Origin: Gnetum montanum
Lineage: Eukaryota; Streptophyta; Gnetopsida; Gnetales; Gnetaceae
Assembly: GCA_015680685.1 (NCBI GenBank)
Contig: MNCI01016537.1
Span: 180,085 to 202,636, forward strand
Reading direction: 5' to 3'
Length of the DNA: 22,552 bases
In this document: positions 9,868 through 20,278 of the stretch, piece after piece
Numbering within the stretch: position 1 is the first letter of the stretch
Layout of the letters: each line of letters starts with the position of its first letter
Notes under the pieces: generated by a model
Databases searched by the model: none
What the model was told of the DNA's origin: nothing
Seen by the model: only the letters and a program-made list of their open reading frames with translations
Position numbers and translations under genes: made by a program

Positions 9868-10065
9868 TTTGTAAAGCAAAATGAAATTGTTAATGTGATT
9901 TTTGAAACACCACAAAATTTTGGGTCTTGGCATCTCGACTGCAAATTTGGCTAAGTGTCAAAATGGTGATACTTTGCCCATATTTTTTCCAAGTGTTGAG
10001 TGTAGCTGGCACCAAACTACCAGACTTGAAAATTTGTTCTAAATGTCAAGATGATGGCACTTTTT
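9868..10065 (-). promoter_or_regulatory. Element 1 leader with possible primer-binding site
   Basis: Non-coding stretch upstream of gag in minus orientation. At 10016-10005 the minus strand reads TTTGGTGCCAGC. This resembles the start of plant gypsy primer-binding sites (TTTGGYGCC...), but the rest of the site diverges. It lies about 140 bases before the gag start, a reasonable leader length. The LTR end next to it is not recognisable. Weak call. Confidence 0.25.
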
Positions 10066-10378
10066 GTAGCACCCTGCTACATTGTATAGCGTAACACAAC
10101 ATAGCACACTGCCATGCTACAGTGTAGCATAGCGCTATAGTGCAACTCCCTGCTACGCTATGTAGCATAACGTAGCGTAGCACACTGCCACACTATAGTG
10201 CAATGTAGCGCTACAGTGCAACGTAGTGCTATAGTGCAACTCGCTACTATGCTATGTAGCGTAGCGTAGCATAGGACACTACCATGCTACAGTGTAGCGT
10301 AGTGCTACAGTGTATCGTAGTGCTACAGTGCAACACCCAACGCCACAGTGTAACAACCTACTATGCTACAGTGTAGCA
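10066..10378. repeat. GTAGC/GCTAC hairpin array
   Basis: About 310 bases are built almost wholly from GTAGC, GCTAC, CACTGT-like and AGTGCAAC words. Many adjacent words are inverted and can form 5-bp-stem hairpins, for example GCTACAGTGTAGC (10286-10298) and GTAGCACCCTGCTAC (10066-10080). A longer order is visible. CACACTGCC begins at 10105 and 10181, and a related ACACTACCATG word begins at 10276, so spacing is about 76 then about 95 bases. The longer spacing seems to come from an extra unit of about 18 bases. No coding frame is apparent. Confidence 0.85.
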
Positions 10379-10408
10379 CCTGATTCGCATTTTGTGCTAA
10401 CCTTAGCC

Positions 10409-10417
10409 CTATAAATA
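10409..10417 (+). promoter_or_regulatory. TATA-like box after the hairpin array
   Basis: CTATAAATA in the context AGCCCTATAAATACCC is a good plant TATA box. It lies about 30 bases after the hairpin array. It could be an LTR promoter reading to the right, opposite to element 1. No gene follows, and there is no evidence of use. Confidence 0.35.
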
Positions 10418-12094
10418 CCCATGTGCATTCTTTTGGAAAAGGGAGGTTGGCTTTCATTTTTCACCTAAGAGGTAGTTGGCACTTCCATTTGGCATTTTTG
10501 GCACTTTGGCATCCTAGCGCCTATCTCTGTGGGCGAATGAGACCCAGAGCATACCATACCAACAAAGAAGCATACTAGCATTGCACGGTACACTGTAGCC
10601 CCATTGCAAACCTATACAACATCACACAGTACACCGTGGCTACCAAGCCAGCAGGCACAGTTCATCACAATGAGCACCGGACTTTATAGCCTGACACCAC
10701 CAAGGTTGTGACTACGCTCTCACTATGCCTATTGTACACTCTATATACCTGTATGAATTAGCTACACTCCCTTTTTTTTGGGGCAGTGCATCTTCCTATT
10801 CAAACTCTTTTTTTTTCTGATTACAACATTTATTTTTTAGCATTGTTAAGCGTTCAATCATGTCCACTATCCCGTTACATGCTTTAGCACGTTTCTACTA
10901 TTGTGCATATTACGTTCTTGTTTATTTTACCACTAGGTGTTCCATTCAAAATCATTCTTTGCAAAAGGGTTATTGTACATAGATTAAGTCCTTGTCTAAT
11001 CGATCAGACCGTTCAGGGCACCCTGAATCCATTTTCTCTAACATAGCCCTCACGCAGATCTGGGGTTAGGCTGTATTCCCAATAACCTCTTAGTGTTCTA
11101 GCCACTGACGTTTTTGGTCACTACACTTTTATAGTTTATGTATAGTGGGAATGATATGGACTTTTAGGTTTGTACAACAATATTAATGGTATTCACTTAG
11201 ACCTAAATAGTGCATGTTCCACAAACAAAGTCCTTGGTAATGGCACCCATGATGAGCGACGAGGTACCCCTATACCCAACCATATGAATCATGAAGTGTT
11301 CACGCATGACTCAATCAAATTCTGTAGACTTTATCGTTTCTAGTGCACTAACTATTTAGGAAGTGAATCTAGCCTTAAGGTCAATCGTTGTCCTCCCAAT
11401 TACACTTGTGATGCATGTTTGTATGGTTAAGTGTAGCTGAGCCATCCAATTTTTATCATTTTGTATTTTATGTTTTGGATGCTCGAAATGTAGGTAAAAG
11501 GAATTGGATTAAATAATGTAAATTAATTAACTAACTACTATTAAGCTAATCCTAACATAAGTATCTGTTCCCACTTTCTGTACATGTCCTGAACCCATGT
11601 ATCCACTGTTAGGTGACCAAATGTTATGCTACTAGGCATACCAAGCAATAATGTTGCTGGGATTACCAAGTGAATATATGTTACGCTCAAAGTGGTCATA
11701 CTTATGTATTTAATCTATCTAGCTTAATAACCTCATTAATTCAATTGCTAGAAAATAATAGTGAAATAATTGACAAATAATTGAAAACATTGAATGCATA
11801 AATAAAAGAGCTAATCTATCCAAAGTGCTACAAGGTTTATCAGGAAGCTCATCTTTATTGCTGTACACATTGTTGTGGTTAGGTACAACACTACTTGAAT
11901 AAAGATTCATACACTCAATGACTCCTGCTACGAGCACTTAGGAAAAAATTCTAACTTTCAAATGGAAAAATGCAAGAGCTTTGTTACAATTGAAATTTGG
12001 ACTCTCCCATAAATGCTGTGGGTAGGCACATATTTCTAGACGATGGACAAACATCGCATCAACAAGGAATTGTCGACATAGGTCAAAATGCATC
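10418..12094. other. Gene-free stretch, unassigned repeat or LTR-like DNA
   Basis: No coding sequence is supported. A less AT-rich part (10440-10740) follows the TATA-like box. It is followed by T-runs at 10772-10779 and 10808-10816 and mixed sequence. The minus-strand ORF at 11937-11719 has no recognisable family, and the plus strand there is also fairly open, so neither is called. The region may be LTR sequence of an element reading rightwards from 10409, but no end was found. Confidence 0.3.
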
Positions 12095-12178
12095 GATGAG
12101 GCCTCGTGGACGAGGCCTCGTCAACACAGTTAGCTGCATCGACGAGGCCTTGTCAATGTAGCCAACCAACAACAATGC
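12095..12178 (+). repeat. GAGGCCTC three-box module, copy B
   Basis: Octamers lie at 12098-12105, 12112-12119 and 12144-12151 (the last is GAGGCCTT), separated by 6 and 24 bases exactly as in copy A (2700-2785). The spacers also align, for example GTTAGCTGCATCGAC with GTTGGTTGCATTGAC. The second box sits inside the perfect palindrome GACGAGGCCTCGTC. An AT dinucleotide run (12183-12194) follows. Both modules lie on the 3' side of a minus-strand gag-bearing element. Confidence 0.75.
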
Positions 12179-12194
12179 ATCAATATATATATAT

Positions 12195-13338
12195 CAAAGT
12201 AACCCCTCCCTATCCCACTCAAACATATGCTTAATCACACCCTCACATGAACCAATGAGATATTCAGCCACTCAACAGCCTCACTAGTTATGTTGAGCAC
12301 ATAGAGCATAATGGGATAGCTAGCATAGGGAAATATAAAGAAGATAGATGAAAAAAAGTAGAATATGAGATAGAGAGGGGGTGAAAAAATAGTGTAATAA
12401 AATATAGATAATATGGGAGAAACGTTAGAGAAAACCTAATGATGACTGATTCTTTTTTTTTATGATGAAGGAGCCATTTTAAAGATGAAGTAAGATATTG
12501 CTACTACTTGATGATAGATGTTGTTATCGTAGATATCAAGGTGCACCCAGATAGAATGCCCTTATCAAAGTACTCAAAATGATTATAGTTAGGCTAATAC
12601 TAGCTTGAGGATAAGTAAGATAATGGTAGTTAGACTTTAGACTAATCAAGGGATAAACTGCTCATAGCTATTGGGAACAATGATAAATAATGATGAAGGG
12701 GAAGAGAAAAGAGATATGGAAAATGATAAGAAATGAAGAGATGATGCTTGTTAAAAAGAAGTAAAGAAAAAATGATGGAATATTAATTTTTTTATATTTT
12801 TATCTTGATGAAAGATGATAAGTCTTGAAGACTATAATGTGCTTAGAGATTGTCTGAATGCTTGGGGGATTTAAGAACTACAATACAAGAAACTATGGTA
12901 CAAGGGGAATATTTTTATATATTTTAAGTTTTCAAATGTTTATGATTTTTTAGTTTTTAGTTTTTATGGTTTGGTGAGGTTTTTTCCTAAAGCAAGAACA
13001 AAGAAAATACTAGGAAAAATGTATAACAAAGAAGAAAAGAAAAAACAACAAATAGTAATCTAAAGCGATAATCTAGACTGTGCTAAACAAGAAGACTTGA
13101 TTGAAAATAAAAAGATGAAATGATTGAACTAACACAAAGAAGGTAAGACTAATTTCATACTAAGAAACATACATAAACATTAGAATAAACAAATATAAAA
13201 CATCAACATGGAATCAACGATTTAAGACTGCGATGAATTTGTAATAATAGCGAATATTGCCTCAAGCATATTTGTATTTCCTATAAAGAGGAAATTTTAT
13301 TGTTCCTAGAATTGCTACTTTAGCACTACTAAATGAAA
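12195..13338. other. AT-rich gene-free stretch
   Basis: Mostly A-rich and T-rich low-complexity sequence (for example 12880-13060), with no supported ORF. By position it could be the 3' non-coding part or LTR of element 2, whose protease remnant ends at 13339. No RT or integrase motif was found here on either strand. Confidence 0.3.
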
Positions 13339-13760
13339 CTAGAGAGGAGTTGTAGTTAGATTATGTGATCTATTTTCAATTTTGAGATGCTCAATGACTA
13401 CGCATGATATGACATTGATTCCAACTTCATCATCCATATGTACCAATGATAGTCATGATGTAAATCAGAAGCTAGCACATGACACCCATCACAGGATGAG
13501 TTTTGATGTTCTTCCCCTTGAATACCAAATAGTTAGCTTCATAACATGGAGGACTAAACACTAATGAGATGACATGAACATGGGGTTGAATGTCTGAAGG
13601 TACTATGATGAACTTTAGCACCTTCTCCAATGCCAAACAATGTTCATTTAAAGTAGAAATGAGGTCAAAGAGGGAAATATTTATCCCTTTTGACTTCATG
13701 ACAACACTAATTTGGGATACAACCTTATTTTCAAAGGTTCAATTTTCGGAAGCTAATGTA
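13339..13760 (-). pseudogene. Element 2 protease remnant
   Basis: Pre-protease text SKGINISLFDLISTLNEH (from about 13694) matches the common plant gypsy phrase before retropepsin ('I.lfdLl......R..L...L'). After YLVFKGKNIKTHPVMGVM a different frame from ATG 13437-13435 reads MDDEVGINVISCVVIEHLKI and ends at TAG 13341-13339. 'D-D-x-x-G-I-N-V-I-S' fits the active-site strand of this family (usually D-D/N-G-S/A). Only the first third of a protease is present. Confidence 0.55.
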
Positions 13761-14747
13761 GGAGGAATAACATTGGATGTGTTTGGATGAGTTAAGATGG
13801 CATAGGAGAATTTGTGCTTGATGCATCCTGGAATAAATATTTCTTTTTGTTTAGCTTGCTAGGTAGTTTCTTCTCTTTTCCCTTCTCATTAGATGCTACC
13901 CCTTTTTAAGCCCTTGTGAGGATTTTGATGGATGAAGTAGGGGTAGGGAGCAAGAGAGGATCTTGTGACTTGGGTGGAGAGAAATGATAATATGATGGAT
14001 ACATAGCATAGGGAAATATAGGCATATAATGAACAAGTAGACATGGAAACTCTATTCCTTGGGGGAGAGAAAGAATAAGAGAAAGAGGTTGGAATGGTGT
14101 AGTAACTTCATCATAGTGAGGAGTGATATCAATTACTAATGGAACCCTTTGTAAATTCTAGGGAGGAGGGGAATTGGTGTCATCCCAAATGAGTTTTATT
14201 GCAAAAGGATTCTTAGGACTTGATGAGGTAAAATGAGAGGATGAGAAAAAATTGGTCATAGGAGGGATCCATTTGGACAAAAAAGGAGGCTTCTTGAATC
14301 ATTTGGTAATTTCCTCTTGGTTCCACATGGAAGGCTAAAATACTCCTTGAATGGGAATTTAGAGGATCCTAATAATTTTTCATGCTTTGAATACTAGGAT
14401 GAGTTGATGCATTAAACACAATTACTCATTTTTCTACCAATGCTTGAACATCATCTTTAAGGATGTTACAATTAAGTGTATGTCACCGAGAATTTATGGT
14501 AGTTGGATTGATCTTTCAGTGGCCTTCCTTGTTGTCCACCATTATTGAATGTATTTTTTTCATCACTATTGGATATTGAGTTGGGGCTCATGTTCTTGCT
14601 TCCATTATTACCTTGATTGTTTGATGATGAACATGTTGTATTTTGGTTTATCAAAGCCATTGTCTAACTAGTATTTTTGGTAGACTTGTCTTACCTACTA
14701 CTTTGTTTACTTTGTTCTTGAAGTTGATCCACTTTAGATCATTATGT
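13761..14747 (-). pseudogene. Element 2 gag-protease linker
   Basis: At 14660-14472 the minus strand gives Asn/Ser/Gln-rich text (TCSSSNNQGNNGSKN, NNGGQQGRPLKDQ) followed by YHKF. Next, in a shifted frame, comes NILKDDVQALVEK. Together this matches the 'YHk..GHtt..C..LK..I..LI..G' segment between gag and protease in plant gypsy elements. Downstream text (HVEPRGNYQMIQEASFFVQM, about 14320-14260) is open but unassigned. Two or more frameshifts are present. Confidence 0.5.
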
Positions 14748-15985
14748 TAAATGGACACCTCTTCAATATGTTTGGCATAAGTGACCGCATCATGGAGGCT
14801 AAGTGGCCTAGGATAGACCAACTTCCCTCTAATATAATCATTCATAGCTCCTTCAAACATGTCTAGTAGTTGGTCATTAGGTAATTGATGTGTAAGCTTC
14901 ATGATCACTAATATTCACCTAGGGATGAAATTGTACATGGACTCATTATGGACCTATGTAATGGCTAAGAGCTTTTGCAAAATACCATCTTTAGTGATAT
15001 TGTACTTAAAACTCTCCATGAAGGTAGTGAAGAGTTATTCTAAGAAGGTGATAGATCCATGTGAGAGTGATCTATACTAATCAAGTGTCTTGCTAGTCAA
15101 TGAGTTGGAAAAGCTTCTAAGAATGGTGTAGGGATAATTGACAAGTTACATGCATTCATTGTGAAAGGTACTGACTTGGTGTGTAGGATCAAATTCCTCA
15201 TTATACTTAGTGAGGTTTGAAAATAGGACTCTGTTTGGAACTTGAGTAGGAGAAATCAAAGGATTAATGAGATTGATGAGGAGATTAGCAATGGAGACTA
15301 TAGAACTATCCTCATGCAGTGTTATGGATTTTTGTGTTTGATCTTTATTCATTTGAAGCCTAGTTGTGAGGTCTTGTAGAAAAAGCATTAATGTAGGCAG
15401 AACACCAAGAATTGATAGAACTGTAGGATTACCTAGAATGGGGTTGTGATAGGGTAAATATGGTTATGGTGGTATAATGGTTAGCATAGGAATTTAAGGT
15501 GTACTATACTCAAAAATATGTTGCACCGATAGAATAAATTGTACTGACACTTGCATTGATTAAGTTTGTGGTAGATGTGATATTGATTTAAAAGTGTTTA
15601 ACATTAAATTAAGATTTAATACATGGGATGAAGGATTGATAGCATTTGTATTTAGAAAGAGACTATATATGAATGGCATACTAGTTGCTAGTGGGATTAA
15701 TTGAAGTAGGTAGTGAGACAACAATATTTTATAGTTCAAACATTCAAAAAGGGTTTGAGGAGCCAATGAGATTCATGCACTATGTGAGTGAGGTATTTAA
15801 TTTATGAAAATCATCTACAAGAAGAGTAACATGAGAAGTATCTTCCTTGCCATCATCATAAGCATTGATATCTCTACTTTAGTCCATATACCCATCATGG
15901 AACTAGTAATTCAGATTGCTAACATTGATGTTGGGATTCCCAATGAGATGTTTTCCAGTGCCACTTATCATGGTCTAGATTTCAT
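14748..15985 (-). pseudogene. Element 2 gag
   Basis: One minus-strand frame runs from about 15388 to 14748 with scattered stops. It starts with LFLQDLTTRLQMNK, then NLTKYNEEFDPTHQVSTFHN, the family's 'f.G..dp..Hv..F' start. It continues with HGSITFLE, FTTFMESFKYNITKDGILQK, NESMYNFIPR and LPNDQLLDMFEGAMNDYIRG, and ends LSLHDAVTYAKHIEEVS. This is a typical Retrotrans_gag fold order. A further upstream frame from about 15960 (SGTGKHLIGNPNINVSNLNY, LVDDFHKLNTSLT) may be an N-terminal extension. The start is not certain. Confidence 0.75.
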
Positions 15986-16183
15986 TTCCTGCAAGGAAAT
16001 ATTCTACTAGTATTACTTTCTTAGACTAGGTAAGCTTAATAGCATGGTTTGGGTTTGGCAAGAAAGGTCCCAAAACATTGGCTACCTCATATTTAGTCAT
16101 CCCCCTTAACTAGTTCTCAAGTAGTGTGATGGTTAGCTCTTTTTTAGTGCATGCAACTTTGTAGTCATGCTACATCATGAATA

Positions 16184-16277
16184 CTATAAATATCTAAGCT
16201 TTCCAAATTTCCATCAACTTATAGATCTAACAATCCTATGAGGAGTTAGATCCTTCCCCTAACATGGTATCAAAGAG
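16184..16277 (+). promoter_or_regulatory. Plus-strand LTR end with primer-binding-site-like sequence
   Basis: CCCCTAACA is followed directly by TGGTATCAAAGAG (16265-16277). That resembles the initiator-tRNA-Met primer site TGGTATCAGAGCC, with 10 of 13 matches, after an LTR ending in CA. A TATA-like CTATAAATAT lies 80 bases upstream (16184-16193). Together they suggest the end of a plus-strand copia-type LTR lying inside the 5' region of minus-strand element 2. No gag follows, so the element is truncated or the match is chance. Confidence 0.4.
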
Positions 16278-17509
16278 AGTCCCTTACACATACTCAGAAA
16301 AGGAAATAAGGATCATGTGCAAATGGGAATAGGAAATAAAACCAAGCTACAATATTTAAAGTGAGAAAAATTATAAGTGCTAAAAAGGACCTATAGGCTA
16401 GTAGGTGTTTAAATTTATGATACTAGAAATCCTATTGGTCCTCCTTCTAGCACCAAAAGTGTTCCTACATAAATGTTCTTTCTATTTCTACAAGGAAATC
16501 TCCATGAACTAAGTGACTCTCAATAAATCGATGACTATGAAATGAAGGGGCATGAATCCTCCAATAAAATATAGACTTAGCCTACCGTACGTGAAATAGG
16601 AATGATAGAAAGTGATGAAAAAGTAAGTTTTTTTTTAATGTTGAGATTATTAAGTGTAGATTATTGGAAAATAAACTTAGTGTAAAATGAGTTGTAAACA
16701 TTGAAATAAAAGTGAAATGTAAAATAGCTATGTAAAGTGAACCCTTTAGTTTTGATGTGATTTTTAATGTTTAAAATGGATAAGTATAAAACATTGAAAA
16801 TAGGCTAAGTGTGAAACATTGAAAACCCTATAATTTTGACACAACAAGAAATTAACATGATAAGAGAGAAAATTTAACTAAGTGTAGAATGTATGTAAGT
16901 AAATGTAAAAAAGACATAGTACATTGATTTGGGAAAAGATCCCAAATGCAAATGTTGTATTGGTTAAAAAAGAAATAAAAAATAGAGTTTTTGCCTCCTA
17001 TGAAGGGCCAAACCACAAATCAATATGAGAAGGAAAAATGCTAGAGAGATAGAGAGGTAAAACTGATAAAAAGAGATCAAATCTCAAGTAAAATACAAAT
17101 AAAAAGTGGAAAAAAAACCTTTGAAGGTTTGGATGAGTGATGAAGAAGTTGTTAATGCAATTTGGAACTAATTCTAAGCTAAAATAGTGTTTTTTCAACC
17201 AAGGTTCCCATTGCTAGTGCAATGGCTAAAAAACACAACATAAATGCTTGAAATTTCTAACTTTGGGAGCACTACAAAAGCCTAAGAATTCTATGGAAGT
17301 GACATTGAAAATGTAGGAAGATGTTGAGGATGATAAAGAGGCATGGGGGCCTATGATGGTAGAAAGCACTCATGCTCCTGATCATGCGTTGGTATTGCAT
17401 GTAGAAAAGATTTGTGTTGCCCTGAAAAAGATATGCCTCTCTCTATTTTTTCCATTCCAAGAAGCCAAAATTCGCAAAAGAAAACCCCTCCAAAATTTTG
17501 GGTTCTCAA
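16278..17509. other. AT-rich non-coding stretch, probably 5' leader of element 2
   Basis: No supported coding sequence. On the minus strand it lies between a TATA box (17523-17510) and gag (from about 15985), so it may be LTR and leader. It has T-rich tracts and repeated 'aatgtttacac/aatgttttatac' words at 16690-16830. The small ORF at 17198-16998 is hydrophobic only because the strand is T-rich. Confidence 0.3.
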
Positions 17510-17523
17510 CCTCTATTTATAGG
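17510..17523 (-). promoter_or_regulatory. Minus-strand TATA box upstream of element 2
   Basis: The minus strand reads CCTATAAATAGAGG, a near-ideal plant TATA box (TATAAATA). It points toward element 2 gag, about 1.5 kb downstream. It is the best candidate for that element's LTR promoter. The matching copy expected in a 3' LTR near 12.2-13.3 kb was not seen. Confidence 0.45.
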
Positions 17524-19181
17524 CCTAGAGTTATTTCAAATAAGAAAATTTCAGAAATTTAAAACACGTTGAATCATGAAGCAACTACAAAATTGCCAAA
17601 ATGGAAAAACAAGTAGATCACACAGAGATGCATATATCACATGGGAAACATGCATTGAAGCCCACCAAAAGGTTTTGGAAGATTCTAAATAGGAGAATAT
17701 CTTGTAGAAATGAAGACCCAAGTCTTTAACTTATGTATAAAAAGCTAAAGTGGTTACATCAAATGTCATACTTCAAAATTAACCATAGGTACTACATTAA
17801 ATCACTTATAGGATATGAATAAAATTTTTATAAAATAAGTGCCATATGAAATACTTAGGATTCAAAAATTATTATTTGAGAAAACTTTAATTCACCAAGT
17901 ATGAAATGTTATAATCTAATAAGCATACTTAAATAAGGCATAAAAAATAAATACTATACAATATCCATAAAATGTTACAACATCTCCTATATAAATCCTT
18001 TTAATGCAAAGTTTACATAAAGTACAACATAAACCATAAGGGTGATTTTACAAATCCATAATATGATTCTATTATACAAAAATACTTGAATCCTTCATCT
18101 ACATTGTACCATCTAGTTTTCTATTGTTCTCCATCTAATTTTCACTGCTAACTAAAATCTTCATTCAAATCTTTGATTTAAAATATATATGGAACACATG
18201 TAGGAAAGGTTAGGACACCTTCATGTAGAGGAAATCATCTTGGTAACACTAGAAATGAGTTGTAAGATGGGTCTTACTTGTTGAATTTACATAGTGTTAT
18301 ATCCAACACCAAAAATTAACTTAATTATTGATCCTAATCATTAATATAATCATTAATGCAATATTTACCATTAACTCATGATTCTCTATTATCAGTGATA
18401 TTCTATGAGTTACATTATCACACATTAAAATAACTATAAGGCTAGTACTAACTTAAACTAACCATTAAGAATTGTTCGATTGGAAATCTCACCTATGAGA
18501 CCATCCTCATGTAATTTTGACTATTAGATTATGCTTAAGCTATATTAACCCTACAAGTATCCTAAGTCCTAACTCCTCACTATCACCTAACATTTACTAA
18601 TACTCGATTGCATGCCACTAAAGTAATGGACTAACTTTGAAGTTAATTTATCATGATGGACTAGATGATATTATGCCAGTTATATTTTTGCTAAATTGTG
18701 ATAGTTGATGAAATGCTAATGTTATTTTCTAGCTTTTCAATACCATGGAAGCACCCATACATGCCTATGATGTTAACTAGAAATATCTATTATTGACACC
18801 ACTACTACAAGATTTTGTTGATGCCATGTTATTCTAAAAAAGCTTTATTTCTATCATTGCAACTTACATTGCAACTCTTATATTTGTCATGACATACATA
18901 AATGTCATGCATTAGCCTAGCAAACTTGTGAGAATTTATATAAATCATGATGTGAAAACTAAAATTTTTGAATATGCTACTACACTTTCTAAAGAGAAGA
19001 ACATGTCAAAAATATTAGATTTCAAAAAACAAGGCAAAGTAATATGTCAAGATGATTAATTCAAAGCACAAAATCTTAAATCATAGTTTAGGGTATTAAA
19101 AAGGAAAGAAAGTAAATATCAGAAATCCAAAAAACAATGTTGAAAAATATGTAAGAAGAACCATTTCATCTATCTAAGATT
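17524..19181. other. AT-rich gene-free stretch
   Basis: Nothing coding is supported on either strand. It includes short A/T runs and the small direct repeat CATTGCAACTTACATTGCAACT near 18857-18878. No TIR pair, LTR boundary or RNA gene was recognised. Confidence 0.4.
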
Positions 19182-19511
19182 GAATTGAATGGAAGATTTA
19201 TACACATCTATAAACCATAGATTTATAAGAACATGCCAAGAGAAAATAATGCACATCAAAATTAGGTTTAGATATGAAACCACTAAGAAAAGAATTGAAG
19301 GAAAGCTTTATACACATCTATAAGTCATAGATTTATAAGATCATGCCAAGAGAAAAGAAGGCATATCAAAATTAGGTTTTGATATGAAACCACTAAGAAG
19401 AGAATGAAAGGAAAGCTTTATACACATCTATAAGCTATAGAATTATAAGATCATGCTAAGAGAAAAGAATGTGCATCAAAATTAGATTTAGTTATGAAAC
19501 CACTAAGAAGA
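19182..19511. repeat. Three-copy 110-bp tandem repeat
   Basis: Three head-to-tail units of 110 bases start at about 19182, 19292 and 19402. The phase is set by GGAAGATTTA (19191), GAAAGCTTTA (19301) and GAAAGCTTTA (19411), each followed by TACACATCTATAA. Units share ATCATGCCAAGAGAAAA, CATCAAAATTAG and ATGAAACCACTAAGAA, with scattered substitutions. No ORF spans them. Confidence 0.9.
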
Positions 19512-20078
19512 GCCTCCATCATTGCCACGAGAAGAAATCAATAGCAATAGAGAAGCAATAAAATTATGATAAAAATATTAGCCATTACCAAGTATTAATA
19601 GTAATAAACTAAGATTTTCTAAACATCAAAATAAACAATCTAATTCCAAGGTTGGTCCATATGCATCGACACAAGGGTTTGATTGATTAACAAATAGCTA
19701 TGATCAAAGGTTCAAGTCACCATAAGAGATATTAGAAATAACCCACATAATCTAATCCTTATTTCTAATGTCTAAAAAGAAATAATAGAATTACCTATAA
19801 TAAATCCCAAACTATATTTTACATATGATTAAATTGCATAATATTATTATATTATTCAAAAAATATTAAAATAACATTCACCATATAAATATAGCTATTA
19901 ACCAGCAACCATGGGCCACCACAACCTACCAAACTATATTTCTCAAGAAACACCAAGAATTAGTAAGTATCAATAAATAATAACTAGCAAGAAAGGAAGT
20001 ATAATAATAGTAATTCCAAAGTATGTAACAATAGTAAGATCCACTATTCATACCTCACAAAATATATCATCAAGATAT
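19512..20078. other. AT-rich gene-free stretch
   Basis: No coding or RNA feature is recognised. The sequence is A/T-rich with simple AATA-type runs, for example near 19830-19880. Confidence 0.4.
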
Positions 20079-20258
20079 AATAGCATATGCATTGAGGTTG
20101 GGGGTTCTAGAACCCCAAAATAATTGTAATATAGGTACACCCCAAGACATATAGTCTAATTAGAACTTTACAACTTAACATTTTCCACCAAAATCAAACT
20201 CATGAGTTGGAGCTTTCAAATCAAGTGCTTTACCACTAGGCTAACACCTCATTATTAA
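20079..20258 (-). mobile_element. tRNA-headed SINE-like element
   Basis: Read on the minus strand from about 20250, the sequence begins GAGGTGTTAGCCTAGTGG. It contains a good RNA polymerase III A box, TAGCCTAGTGG (20243-20233), and a decayed B box, GAGTTTGATTTTGG (20201-20188). Box spacing fits a tRNA-derived head. The body continues to a perfect 16-bp palindrome GGGGTTCTAGAACCCC at 20101-20116. The 8-base word CAAGATAT occurs at 20071-20078 and 20259-20266 and may be the target-site duplication. The 3' tail is not a clear poly(A) or poly(T), and the head does not fold as a full tRNA. It could also be a plain tRNA pseudogene. Confidence 0.5.
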
Positions 20259-20278
20259 CAAGATATTCAAGAATCAAA

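Larger units (their letters stand above)
13339..15985 (-). mobile_element. Element 2: gag-protease remnant of a second LTR retroelement
   Basis: Minus-strand gag core, a His/Cys-type linker and a retropepsin active-site remnant. They stand in the usual order but with frame changes and many stops. Nothing resembling RT, RNase H or integrase follows below 13339. The element is either deleted or was a gag-only non-autonomous form. Its gag text differs from element 1, so it is another family rather than a tandem copy. Confidence 0.75.

Noticed and set aside
11110-11126. TTTTTGGTCACTACAC, faintly like a gypsy primer-site junction
   Set aside because: It lacks the TGGCGCC or TGGTATC core, and no LTR or gag follows on the plus strand.
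11719-11937. 72-codon minus-strand ORF
   Set aside because: No recognisable motif, no neighbours in frame, and both strands are similarly open here.
2700-12178. Idea that the two GAGGCCTC modules mark the two LTRs of one element
   Set aside because: Sequence on either side of the modules does not align, and element 2's coding side fits copy B better than element 1's 5' LTR.
18800-18812. CACTACTACAAGA, resembling a CACTA transposon end
   Set aside because: It carries three extra bases relative to CACTACAAGA, and no matching inverted end or target duplication was found nearby.
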